Source of the DNA: an uncultured Clostridium sp.
Lineage (GTDB): Bacteria; Bacillota; Clostridia; TANB77; CAG-465
Length of the DNA: 16,844 nt
Direction: 5' to 3'
Assembly (NCBI GenBank): GCA_900554875.1
Contig: USJA01000008.1
Location: 1-16,844, forward strand
The notes under the pieces are model-generated. The model did not search any database and was not told the origin of the DNA. It saw only the letters and a list, made by a program, of their open reading frames with translations. The position numbers and the translations under genes are program-made. Of this stretch, positions 7,501 to 16,171 are shown in pieces; the first letter of the stretch is position 1; each line of letters opens with the position of its first letter.

Positions 7501-7511
7501 GGCGTTATATA
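7482..7511 (+). promoter_or_regulatory. Weak candidate promoter for ligA overlapping the pgsA terminator
   Basis: The terminator at 7458-7500 implies a fresh start before ligA (7543). The best match is TTGCCA (7482-7487) with TATATA (7506-7511) at an 18-base spacing. The -35 would lie in the right arm of the terminator. This is a guess from consensus only. Confidence 0.3.
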
Positions 7512-7542
7512 AATTTTAGCAAATTAAACATAGGGGGTATAT

Positions 7543-9558
7543 ATGGAAAGTGAACAATTAAGTCTTTTTAATGATGGAATAAAAGAAGAAATTGAAAAAT
7601 TAAGAAAAGAATTGGAATATCATAATAAAAAATATTATGATGAAGATAATCCAGAAATTAGTGATTTTGAATATGACAAATTAAGCTTAAGACTAAGAAA
7701 ACTTGAAAAAGAACACCCTGAATATGCAAATGAAAATTCTCCTACTAAGAAAGTAGGGGGACATGCCAAAAATATCTTTTCACAGGTAAAGCATGATGTC
7801 CAAATGCAAAGTTTACAAGATGTTTTTTCATATGATGATGTGAGAGAATTTGTATTTAAGATGCAGGAGGAATATGGAGAAGATATTGAGTTTACAGTTG
7901 AAACTAAAATCGATGGACTTTCTGTTTCACTTGAATATGAAAATGGAGTTTTAGTTAGGGGATCTACAAGAGGAGATGGATTTGTAGGTGAGGATGTTAC
8001 TGAAAATCTAAAAATGGTTAATGGTATTCCAGAAAAACTTTCTACCAAGGATACTTTTGAGGTAAGAGGGGAAGTTTATTTGCCAAGAAAAGAGTTTGAA
8101 AACATTAATAGAAAGTTAGAGGAAAGTGGAAGGCAAATTCTTGCAAATCCAAGGAATGCTGCAGCCGGTACTTTAAGACAACTTGATTCAAAACTGGTAA
8201 AGCAAAGGAATTTAAGTATATTTGTATTTAACTTACAAAAAGGAAAACAATTTGTTACGCACTCAGAGAGTATTGAGTATATAAAAAATACTGGAATAAA
8301 AACAATAGAATATATTAAGGTATGTGTTGGAATTGATGAGGTTTTAAATGCAATTAAGGAAATTGGAAATCTAAGAGATGGGCTTCCTTATGATATTGAT
8401 GGTGCCGTTGTTAAGGTAAATGACCTTAAAATAAGAGAAGAGGCAGGAACTACTGTAAAGGTACCTAAATGGGCAGTTGCATATAAATATCCTCCTGAGC
8501 AAAAAGAAACAAAGCTTGTTGATATAAAAGTACAAGTTGGAAGAACAGGTCAAGTTACCCCAATGGCAATTCTTACTCCTGTAAGATTAGCTGGATCTTT
8601 AATTTCTAAGACTACACTTCATAATTTTGATTATGTTAAACAAAAAGATATAAAAATAGGAGATACTGTTGTTATCCAAAAAGCTGGAGATGTAATTCCT
8701 GAAGTAATTAGTGTTGTTAAAAATAAAAGAAATGGTGACGAAATTGAGTACAATATTCCTACTCTTTGTCCTGTTTGTGGAGAGAAACTTGAAAAGATAA
8801 ATGATGAGGTTGCACTTAGATGTACAAATAATGAATGCCCTGCTCAAACATTTCGTTCTTTAGTTCACTTTGCTTCACGTGACGCAATGGATATTTCTGG
8901 ACTTGGTGATGCCATAGTTGAACAATTGATTGATAATAAACTTATAAAAGATATTGCAGATATTTATTATTTGAAGTATGAAGATATTGTAAAACTTGAT
9001 AGATTTGCACCAAAGTCAGCTAGAAATTTAATTGATGCAATTGAAAAAACTAAAAATAACTCACTTGATAAGTTGTTATTTGGCTTTGGAATGAGACATA
9101 TTGGTAAAAAAGCTGCTAGAGTACTGGCACAAAATTTTGACAATATTTATATGATAAAAAAAGCAAGTTTTGAAGAAATAAACGGCCTTGATGACTTTGG
9201 GGAAATTATGGCTAAGTCTGTTGTAGAATTTTTTTCAAAGGAACAAACTGATAATTTAATTGAAAAATTAAAAAATGCAGGAGTGAATTTGGAAGGTATG
9301 AAAAAAGAACTTGATTCTGAAATCTTAAAAGACAAAACTTTTGTAATAACTGGCTCTTTTGACGGCTATTCAAGAAGTGATATAACTAAACTCATAGAAA
9401 AAAATGGTGGTAAGGTATCAGGAAGCGTTTCTAAAAAAACAAGCTTTTTAGTTTCAGGTGAGGATTCAGGAAGCAAATTAATTAAAGCTGAGTCGTTAAA
9501 TGTACCTGTTATCTCAATTCAGGAGTTAGAAGAAATGGTAGAAGCAATAGATAAATAA
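7543..9558 (+). CDS. ligA: NAD-dependent DNA ligase LigA
   Basis: LigA seals nicks at Okazaki fragments and repair sites using NAD. The 671 residues are full length. In order: the Ia domain binding NMN (about 1-65, YYDEDNPEISDFEYD), then the adenylation domain with the catalytic lysine in TKIDG (Lys122), STRGDG (141-146) and NPRNAAAGTLRQLD (202-215). The OB fold follows, with GRTGQVTPMA (333-342), and then a zinc finger of Cys409, Cys412, Cys427 and Cys432. Helix-hairpin-helix repeats (about 445-565) come next, and a BRCT domain (about 594-671) closes the protein. GGGGG at about 7533-7537 precedes the ATG. mfd begins 30 bases after the stop, so ligA probably leads a ligA-mfd-prsA-trmH transcript that links replication and repair functions. 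Confidence 0.97.
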   Translation: MESEQLSLFNDGIKEEIEKLRKELEYHNKKYYDEDNPEISDFEYDKLSLRLRKLEKEHPEYANENSPTKKVGGHAKNIFSQVKHDVQMQSLQDVFSYDDVREFVFKMQEEYGEDIEFTVETKIDGLSVSLEYENGVLVRGSTRGDGFVGEDVTENLKMVNGIPEKLSTKDTFEVRGEVYLPRKEFENINRKLEESGRQILANPRNAAAGTLRQLDSKLVKQRNLSIFVFNLQKGKQFVTHSESIEYIKNTGIKTIEYIKVCVGIDEVLNAIKEIGNLRDGLPYDIDGAVVKVNDLKIREEAGTTVKVPKWAVAYKYPPEQKETKLVDIKVQVGRTGQVTPMAILTPVRLAGSLISKTTLHNFDYVKQKDIKIGDTVVIQKAGDVIPEVISVVKNKRNGDEIEYNIPTLCPVCGEKLEKINDEVALRCTNNECPAQTFRSLVHFASRDAMDISGLGDAIVEQLIDNKLIKDIADIYYLKYEDIVKLDRFAPKSARNLIDAIEKTKNNSLDKLLFGFGMRHIGKKAARVLAQNFDNIYMIKKASFEEINGLDDFGEIMAKSVVEFFSKEQTDNLIEKLKNAGVNLEGMKKELDSEILKDKTFVITGSFDGYSRSDITKLIEKNGGKVSGSVSKKTSFLVSGEDSGSKLIKAESLNVPVISIQELEEMVEAIDK

Positions 9559-9588
9559 CGTATTACAAATATGAAAGAAGGTAAAAAT

Positions 9589-10074
9589 ATGAATCTACTT
9601 ACAGAAAATTTAAAAAAAGTAGATATGTTTAATGATATTTTAAAACAGATAAAAAATGAAGAGAAAAGTTTTTCTTTCAAAAATATAACAGATATTCAAA
9701 AAGCATATTATGTATATAGTTTGACATCGATGGATAAAAAAAGTAGTGTTGTAATCTGTAGTAATGTACTTACTGCAAATAAAATGATACAAGATTTAAA
9801 ATTCTTATCCGAATTTGAAATTGTTTATTTTCCAGCGAAATCTGTTGTGTATTATGATATAGAGGCTCAAAGTAGAGAAAACCAAAATGATAGAATGTAT
9901 GCAATGACCAAAATAATGGATAATTCAAAGAAGATTGTTGTAACAACTATTGATGCACTTATGTTGCCTATGAGTAGTAATGATTTAAAGAGTAATGAAA
10001 ATATTTTATTAAGAAAGGATGATATAAAGAATTTTTCTGAGCTAGAAAAAGAATTGGCTAAGCTTCGGATATGA
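9589..10074 (+). CDS. mfd: Mfd transcription-repair coupling factor, N-terminal fragment cut off by a frameshift
   Basis: These 161 residues are the start of Mfd, which removes RNA polymerase stalled at lesions and recruits UvrA. They cover the first part of the UvrB-like N-terminal region (FPAKSVVYYDIEAQSRENQNDRM, then VVTTIDALMLPM). I start at the ATG at 9589: GAAGG (9577-9581) is spaced 7 bases from it, while the upstream ATG at 9571 has no site. The frame ends in TGA at 10072-10074 in the middle of a conserved block. Removing one base (best placed at C10066) restores GYEKSDSVEGKGQFAVRGG and joins the frame that runs to 13003. The rejoined protein would be 1137 residues, a normal Mfd length. 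Confidence 0.9.
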   Translation: MNLLTENLKKVDMFNDILKQIKNEEKSFSFKNITDIQKAYYVYSLTSMDKKSSVVICSNVLTANKMIQDLKFLSEFEIVYFPAKSVVYYDIEAQSRENQNDRMYAMTKIMDNSKKIVVTTIDALMLPMSSNDLKSNENILLRKDDIKNFSELEKELAKLRI

Positions 10075-13003
10075 AAAGTCAGATAGCGTTGAGGGAAAGG
10101 GGCAATTTGCAGTTCGTGGAGGAATAATAGACGTTTTTGCCGTGGAAAATGATATGCCTGTTAGGATTGAATTTTTTGGAGATTGTATTGATAGTATAAG
10201 GACATTTGATGCATTAACACAAAGAAGCATTTCATCCCTTAAGGAGGTTTCAATATCCCGTGTTTCTGATATTGTAATAACATCTGATATGTTAGATGAT
10301 ATTACATCAAGTCTTGAAAATATTGTACAAAAAGGAGACATAAGTGATATATTAAGGGAGAATATTAGTAAGGATATTGAACTTATAAAAAATGGTATTC
10401 TTGATAATTTTATAGATAAATATTTTAATTTAATTGTCAAGAATCCTTGCTTTTTTACCGATTATTTGAAAGATTATAATATTTTTATAGATGAGCCAGA
10501 AAATTGTAAGAAAAAGGCGGATAGTGTATGTTATGAAAATACCGAGACTTTAAAAATATTAGAAGAACGTGACTATATGCATATTCCTTTTGCAAATAGA
10601 TATATATCATATGATGATGTGATAAAGCGTGTATCAAAAATTACCAATATATATATGCAAAAACAGGTATTTGATAATAGTATTAATAAAAATAGGAAAG
10701 TTTTTGATTTTAACTCAAAGGAGATGTTCTTTTATAAAAGTTCATTTGAAACATTACTTAATGATGTAAGAGCTTTGAAGAATAAAAAGAAGCTTTTAGT
10801 TTTTCCAAGTGAGGTAAGGGTCGAACAAGTTAAAAATTATCTTTTAGACAATAATGTTAATGTTGAGGTACTCGATAATATCTGGAGAGAGGAAAATTTA
10901 AAAAATTCAAAGGTATATATTACATATGGAATTATATCAGGTGGATTTTACTCAAGTATTCAGGATCTTGTTGTTATTGCTGAACCAGTAAGTGGTACAA
11001 ACATAAAAAGAAAGACCAGAAAAGAATTTTCAAAAGGAACAGATATTGAAAGTTTTGAGGATCTAAAAATTGACGATTTCGTTGTACATGAAAATCATGG
11101 TATTGGTATATATAAAGGTATTTCAAGTATAAATGTTCAAAATATTGTAAAAGATTATATAAAAATTGAATACGCAAATAAAGGCATACTTTATGTTCCA
11201 ATAAATCAGCTTGATTTGGTTAAAAAATATGTATGTGATGATAGTTCAAAGCCAAAAATTAATTCCCTTGGTACAAAGGAATGGGAGAGAACTAAGAAAA
11301 AAGTAACAGCACATGTTGAAGAAATTGCAAGAGAACTTTTATCGCTTTATGCAAAAAGGGAGAAAAATCCAGGTTATGCTTTTTCAACAGATACTCCTTG
11401 GCAAAAAGAATTTGAAGAATCATTTAAGTATGACTTAACTGATGATCAAAAACAAGCTGTTGCTGAAATAAAGGAAGACATGGAATCTCCAAGAGTTATG
11501 GATAGACTTCTTTGTGGAGATGTTGGCTATGGTAAAACTGAAGTTGCTCTTCGAGTCACTTTTAAGGCGATTATGGATAAAAAGCAGGTTGCATATTTAG
11601 TTCCAACAACTGTGCTGTGTTTACAACAATATCGTACTTTTAAAGAGAGAATGGAAAAGTTTGGTATAAGAGTTGAGATGTTAAGTAGATTTAAAACTAA
11701 AAAAGAACAAACTGATATATTAAAAGATTTAGTTGATGGTAAAATTGATGTATTGATTGGAACACATAGAATTCTTTCAAATGATGTATTTTTTAAAGAT
11801 CTAGGACTTTTAATAATAGATGAAGAGCATAGGTTTGGAGTAAAAGCTAAAGAAACTATAAAGAAGATAAAGGAAACAGTTGACGTATTATCTATGACAG
11901 CAACTCCTATTCCAAGAACACTTCATATGTCTATGGTGGGAATAAGAGGAATGAGTACTTTAAATGAACCTCCACTAGAAAGGTTACCCGTCCATACATA
12001 TGTTATGGAATATAATGACACTGTGATTAAGGAAGCCATTGAAAAAGAATTGTTAAGAGATGGACAGGTATTTTATTTAAATAATAGAGTTGAGGGAATA
12101 GAAGAGCTAGTTAACAAAGTCAGAAGTTTAGTTCCAAATGCAAGAGTTGAATATGCACATGGACAAATGGAACCTCATCAAATTGAAGATATAATGCTAA
12201 AGTTTATTAATCATGAATTTGATATAATAGTATGTACATCTATTTTGGAATCAGGTATAGATATACCTAATGCTAATACATTAATTGTTGAAAATGCCGA
12301 TCAATTAGGTCTTGCACAACTTTATCAAATAAGGGGAAGAGTTGGTCGCTCAAGTAGGCTTGCATATGCATACATTACTTATCAAAAGAATAGGCAAATT
12401 TCTGAGGTGGCAGAAAAAAGATTAAGAGCAATTAGAGACTTTACTGAATTTGGAAGTGGATTTAAAATTGCACTAAGAGACTTAGAAATAAGGGGTGCAG
12501 GTAGTTTGCTTGGAAAAGAACAACATGGACACATGTTGAAGGTTGGATATGATATGTATTTATCACTCCTTGAAAAAGCAGTAAATAAAGAGAAAAATAA
12601 TGTTAATGAAACTGAAAATATTGGTCAGGAAATAAAAATAGATTTGGATGTTTCTGCATATATTAGTGATAGTTATATAAGTGATCCAATTCAAAAAATA
12701 AATATGTATCAAAAAATATCAGATATAAATGATAAGGATATGATGTTAGATGTTGTTGACGAACTTATAGATAGATATGGTGAATTACCTAAAGAGACAG
12801 AAAATTTAATCAAAATTGTTGAAATAAGAAACCAAGCTAGAAAGCTTGGAATAACTAAAATATGTTCATTTGGTGAAATTTTAAAGATAGAACCATATAA
12901 TTTAAAAATTAAATTGACAAATTTTGCACGTAGTGATATACTAATTCGTGTACAATTAGAGCTTGAAAAGCTTAGAAAAGAAAAGGGGAAGAGTGATGAG
13001 TAA
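10075..13003 (+). CDS. mfd: Mfd transcription-repair coupling factor, main C-terminal part after the frameshift
   Basis: This frame is open from 10046. The first possible start with a fitting codon is GTG at 10142, which lacks a close ribosome binding site, so the part probably belongs to one gene with the fragment upstream. It holds the rest of the UvrB-like region (RIEFFGDCIDSIRTFD), the polymerase-interacting domain (FVVHENHGIGIYKG) and the translocase motor. Motor motifs, in the numbering of the rejoined protein, are Walker A GDVGYGKT (about 643-650), DEEH (744-747), SMTATPIPRTLHM, TSILESGIDIPNA and QIRGRVGRS. The TRCF C-terminal domain ends the protein. The motor is intact. The last 8 bases overlap prsA, whose ribosome binding site (12983-12988) lies inside mfd, so translation past this gene seems to be maintained. 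Confidence 0.92.
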
Positions 13004-14225
13004 AGAAGAAAAAAAAGATGTTAACGAAAAAAAGCAAACATCTGCAAAAAAGAAAAGTAATGAAAAAAAAGTTGAAACTAAGGTTGAAGTGAAAGAAAAA
13101 AATAAAGTTGAAAAATCTGAAAATGATGTAAAAACAGAAAGCAAAGCAGAAAATAAAACTACAAAAAAAGTAAAAAAACCTGTTAATGAAAAAGTTGTTA
13201 TAATTTCTTTAATTGTTGCTATTTTAGTTATAGCATTTGGAATATTTGGTTATTATTTTTATGCTACAAATATGGTTGCTGTTGCTACATATGATGGAGG
13301 TAAAGTTACAAAGTCAGAATATACAATCTATTATAAAACTTTCCAACCAATGCTTACATATTTTGGATATCCTGAGGATATAATCCCAGAGCAAATAGCA
13401 AATAAGGCGGCTTTGGATGAAATAATATTAAAAGAAGCTAAAAAAGAAGGAGTAACTATTCCTGAAGATAGAAAAAAAGAAATTGACGAGCAATTCCAGG
13501 ATAAAGATCAATTAAAACAATTAGAAGAACAAAATATTAATGCTGATCAATTAAAAAATTTATACTACTCTGATGCAATAATAAGTGCTTATATTGATAA
13601 AAAAGTGGCTGAAGCAAATGATGAAGATGTACTAAACTATATAAAGACAAGTGAAGAAAACGCTAACTTAAATTCATATGAAACAAATCACGTTTTGTTT
13701 AAAACAACAAGTAGTAGTGGAACAGCACTATCTGATGAAGAAAAGGCAAATAAAAAATCTCAAGCAGAAGCAGTTTTACAAAGAGTAAAAAATGGTGAGG
13801 ATATTGCAACAATAGCAAAAGATTTATCAGAAGATACAGGAACAAAAGAAAGTGGAGGAATCTATACAGTATATATGGATGGTCAAACTGATGAAAGTTA
13901 TGCTAATGCTGTAAAAGATATGCAAGTTGGAGATGTTGTATTAGTCGAAAGTTCATATGGCTATCATGTAATTAAACTTACAAGTATTACCGAAAATGGT
14001 AGAGCAAAAAATGAGTATGATAGAGAAAACTATGTAAATGATAATATTAATAAAATCAGTACAGAAAAGAATTTCAAAGTTAACTCAGATAATCTAAAAA
14101 AAGTAGTTGAGCAAATTACAGGAAAATCATCAACTGATGCTAACAATACTGATTCAAATAGCACACAAGATACTTCTACAACTGGTGACTCTACAACAAA
14201 CTCAACTTCTTCTACAGGAGAATAG
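12996..14225 (+). CDS. prsA: PrsA-like peptidyl-prolyl isomerase foldase, membrane anchored
   Basis: A parvulin-type foldase expected to help exported proteins fold outside the membrane. The 409 residues comprise a very lysine-rich cytoplasmic tail (1-65), one membrane helix (about 66-90, VVIISLIVAILVIAFGIFGYY), a SurA/PrsA-type N-terminal helical region (about 95-225), a PpiC rotamase domain (about 228-330, from ETNHVLF to SSYGYHVIKLTSI), and a Ser/Thr/Asn-rich tail (377-409). There is no lipobox cysteine, unlike the lipoprotein PrsA of B. subtilis. I chose the ATG at 12996 because AAGGGG (12983-12988) fits it; an upstream TTG at 12963 lies within mfd and has no site. It overlaps mfd by 8 bases. 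The mfd-prsA order is common in Clostridia. Confidence 0.9.
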   Translation: MSKEEKKDVNEKKQTSAKKKSNEKKVETKVEVKEKNKVEKSENDVKTESKAENKTTKKVKKPVNEKVVIISLIVAILVIAFGIFGYYFYATNMVAVATYDGGKVTKSEYTIYYKTFQPMLTYFGYPEDIIPEQIANKAALDEIILKEAKKEGVTIPEDRKKEIDEQFQDKDQLKQLEEQNINADQLKNLYYSDAIISAYIDKKVAEANDEDVLNYIKTSEENANLNSYETNHVLFKTTSSSGTALSDEEKANKKSQAEAVLQRVKNGEDIATIAKDLSEDTGTKESGGIYTVYMDGQTDESYANAVKDMQVGDVVLVESSYGYHVIKLTSITENGRAKNEYDRENYVNDNINKISTEKNFKVNSDNLKKVVEQITGKSSTDANNTDSNSTQDTSTTGDSTTNSTSSTGE

Positions 14226-14227
14226 TT

Positions 14228-15019
14228 ATGAGAGAAGAAACTATAACTAGTAGATCTAACGATAAAGCAAAATTTATAAGAAGTTTAAATGATAAAAAAG
14301 CTAGAATTCAAAGTAGATGCTTTTATTTAGAGGGAATTAAGGTCGTAAATGAAGTTATAGAAAAGAAAGGAGCGATAAACTTAAAGTTTATCGCTTATTC
14401 TGAAGAATTATTACTTAGAGCAAATGGTGGAAAAGAAATCTTAAATAAGATAAGAATGCAAGAGTATGCTATATCATTTTCAAAATATGTATTTGAAACT
14501 TTAACAGATACTAAAACACCTCAGGGAGTACTTGCGGTACTTGAATATTCAAATGATTTTAATATCATAATGGAAGATAATATATTGGTGTTAGATAGAG
14601 TACAAGATCAAGGAAATTTGGGAACAATAATAAGAACCGCTGATGCATTTGGAATAAAGCAGATTATATGTACTCAAGGTACAGCAGATGTATATTCACC
14701 TAAGGTGCTTAGATCGACTATGGGATCAATTCTAAGAGAAAAAATCATATATGTTGATGATATAAACAAGATAGAAAAACTTAAAAATAATGGCTATAAT
14801 ATTGTTGGAACTACATTAAACGATAAGAGTATATCTATTGAAAAATTTGATTTTTCAAAAAAAAGTATTTTTGTCATGGGAAATGAAGCAAATGGAATAA
14901 GTAAGGATATAGAAAGTATATGTGATTTTTTTATAAAAATTCCTATGACTGGAAGTGCAGAATCTTTAAATGTTGCTGTAGCTACTTCAATAATTTTATA
15001 TAAACAATTTAAAAAATAA
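14228..15019 (+). CDS. SpoU/TrmH-family RNA 2'-O-ribose methyltransferase
   Basis: This is a SPOUT-class enzyme that methylates a ribose 2'-OH with S-adenosylmethionine, usually as a dimer. The N-terminal region (about 1-100) resembles the SpoU substrate-binding domain (RCFYLEGIKVVNEVI). The knotted catalytic domain shows motif 1 NLGTIIRTADAFG (130-142, catalytic Arg136), motif 2 VMGNEANGIS (216-225) and motif 3 IPMTGSAESLNVAVATSI (238-255, Asn248). Whether the target is 23S rRNA (as for RlmB or TsnR) or tRNA cannot be told from sequence. The length of 263 is typical. GGAG at 14217-14220, inside the end of prsA, serves the ATG at 14228, two bases after the prsA stop. A perfect inverted repeat lies in the coding sequence at 14371-14395. 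Confidence 0.93.
   Translation: MREETITSRSNDKAKFIRSLNDKKARIQSRCFYLEGIKVVNEVIEKKGAINLKFIAYSEELLLRANGGKEILNKIRMQEYAISFSKYVFETLTDTKTPQGVLAVLEYSNDFNIIMEDNILVLDRVQDQGNLGTIIRTADAFGIKQIICTQGTADVYSPKVLRSTMGSILREKIIYVDDINKIEKLKNNGYNIVGTTLNDKSISIEKFDFSKKSIFVMGNEANGISKDIESICDFFIKIPMTGSAESLNVAVATSIILYKQFKK
14371..14395 (+). repeat. Perfect 12-bp inverted repeat inside the methyltransferase gene
   Basis: AGCGATAAACTT (14371-14382) and AAGTTTATCGCT (14384-14395) are exact reverse complements around one base. In RNA this would form about a 10-bp stem with a 5-base loop. It encodes ordinary residues (about 49-57, AINLKFIAY) and is followed only by TATTC, so it is not a clear terminator. Confidence 0.6.
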
Positions 15020-15056
15020 TGTATAAAAATAAAAAAAAATCACATTATAATATTAA

Positions 15057-15129
15057 GTATATCATTTCTTGATATACGTTAAATATTTATCTTTATATAA
15101 CACAGGTGCATATTTTTCAGTACCTGTGT
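15057..15129 (+). other. Two stem-loops in the gap between the methyltransferase gene and the DUF378 gene
   Basis: The first hairpin is GTATATCA (15057-15064) / TGATATAC (15070-15077), 8 bp with a 5-base loop. The second is ACACAGGTGC (15100-15109) / GTACCTGTGT (15120-15129), 10 bp with one G-T wobble and a 10-base loop. Neither is followed by a clean T run, so they may be 3'-end or leader RNA structure rather than intrinsic terminators. A TATAAT at 15171-15176 could be a -10 for the DUF378 gene, but no -35 is visible. The rest of the 192-base gap is featureless AT-rich sequence. Confidence 0.4.
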
Positions 15130-15211
15130 ATTTATATATTTTAGTATATTTTAAAAAAAAATACACAAGATATAATTAGACAATTTAATTTGTTCTGTTA
15201 GGAGGTAGATT

Positions 15212-15412
15212 ATGAAAGCGTTAAATTATATAGCCTTAATACTAGTTGTAATTGGTGCATTAAATTGGGCACTAGTTGGATTGTTTCAATTTGATCTTGT
15301 AGGCGCAATTTTTGGAGGAATGACATCAATGTTAAGTAGAATAATATTTACAGTTGTAGGTATTGCAGGGCTTTGGTCACTTACTTTCTTTGGAAGATTA
15401 GGTGAAGAATAA
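15212..15412 (+). CDS. DUF378 small membrane protein (YuzA-like)
   Basis: The 66 residues form two membrane helices (about 5-24 and 41-60). They match the DUF378 pattern: an N-terminal ALILVVIGALNWALVGLF, then FDLVGAIFGG, then a LSRIIFTVVGIAGLW helix. The family is widespread in Firmicutes and its function is unknown. The glycine- and tryptophan-containing helices fit a small membrane protein. A consensus AGGAGGT (15200-15206) is spaced 5 bases from the ATG, suggesting efficient translation. It stands alone and ends at a long hairpin shared with the convergent spoIIR. Confidence 0.88.
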   Translation: MKALNYIALILVVIGALNWALVGLFQFDLVGAIFGGMTSMLSRIIFTVVGIAGLWSLTFFGRLGEE

Positions 15413-15418
15413 AAATTT

Positions 15419-15468
15419 ATTTATATAAAAATACAGCATTTATTAATATGCTGTATTTTTATATAAAT
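15419..15468. terminator. 21-bp perfect hairpin, bidirectional terminator between the DUF378 gene and spoIIR
   Basis: Bases 15419-15439 are the exact reverse complement of 15448-15468, around an 8-base loop (15440-15447). The core ATACAGCAT / ATGCTGTAT is flanked by A5 on the left and T5 on the right, so the hairpin has terminator form on both strands. It lies between the stops of the two convergent genes. Confidence 0.8.
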
Positions 15469-15502
15469 TTGAAATTGTGGTATTTTAGATTTTATTGTAA
15501 TT

Positions 15503-16081
15503 TTATTTATTTTTAATTAAATCAATAATAATAGATTTAACTTGCGTTTCTTTGTTTGGATTTTCTGTATATATATTAGACAATCCTGGTATTATTGTGT
15601 CTAATTCTTTAATTTTATCTATAGTTTTGTCATTTGGGAATATTATACTCCATATATTTCTACCATTACCATCTCCTAGTATAATACTTGCACTATCATA
15701 AGTACCACTATACATTTGTATTTGCATATTATCCTTTTTCTTATATGATATTCTTCCAAGTTTTATAGTCGAAGTATAATCTTTATCATTTTCAAGTATA
15801 GTATTATTTGCAATTTCTAATATTGTATTTTTATTTTTTTCAATATTTTCTTTTAATTCTTTTTTATTTTTAAAATTTAAAGATTTTATATATTTTTGAA
15901 TTTTTGAATCTATTTTAAATTTTATTATTTGATCTTCGATACTATTGCTATTTGCTATTACATGTAATCTAAAAATATCTTTTGATATATATTCTGTTTT
16001 GTATATATTAAATGCTAGAATTGTATTTAATATTATAAATGAAAAAATTGCTATAAATAAAGTTATATGTTTTTGTTTCAT
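15503..16081 (-). CDS. spoIIR: Divergent stage II sporulation protein R (SpoIIR)
   Basis: SpoIIR is made in the forespore, crosses into the space between the membranes and triggers SpoIIGA to process pro-sigma-E in the mother cell. An N-terminal membrane helix or signal anchor (about 7-26) is followed by the family block FRLHVIANSNSIEDQ (37-51) and later by GTYDSASIILGDGNG (126-140). The block that is normally close to GKNWWCVLFPP is here GRNIWSIIFPN (140-150), so one tryptophan and the cysteine are gone. The length of 192 is a little short. On the minus strand AGGTGA lies just upstream of the ATG. Upstream is a TTGACA-type promoter (16142-16171) rather than an obvious sigma-F site. Family membership is likely; whether it still signals is uncertain. 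Confidence 0.8.
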   Translation of the reverse strand: MKQKHITLFIAIFSFIILNTILAFNIYKTEYISKDIFRLHVIANSNSIEDQIIKFKIDSKIQKYIKSLNFKNKKELKENIEKNKNTILEIANNTILENDKDYTSTIKLGRISYKKKDNMQIQMYSGTYDSASIILGDGNGRNIWSIIFPNDKTIDKIKELDTIIPGLSNIYTENPNKETQVKSIIIDLIKNK

Positions 16082-16141
16082 GTTATCACCTGTAAATAGT
16101 ATTGGTTATTTATATTAATAAATACATAAGTATTTTGTCTA

Positions 16142-16171
16142 GTATTATCTAATAAAAACACAATTTGTCAA
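16142..16171 (-). promoter_or_regulatory. Candidate sigma-A-type promoter upstream of spoIIR
   Basis: On the minus strand a consensus TTGACA (plus 16166-16171) is followed by TAATAC at 18 bases (plus 16142-16147); GATAAT at 16 bases is an alternative -10. It lies about 60 bases before the spoIIR start. spoIIR is sigma-F-controlled in B. subtilis, and I could not find a convincing sigma-F match here. Confidence 0.4.

Noticed and set aside
7635..8048. Long minus-strand reading frame opposite ligA
   Set aside because: It lies wholly within ligA, has no ribosome binding site, and its Ser-rich translation is the usual antisense shadow of AT-rich coding DNA. The same holds for the minus-strand frames opposite folD, mfd and tgt.
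10142..13003. A separate gene starting at GTG 10142
   Set aside because: GTG 10142 has no ribosome binding site at a usable distance (GGAGGA lies about 18 bases off), and the conserved Mfd sequence continues upstream of it in the same frame, so it is the rest of mfd.
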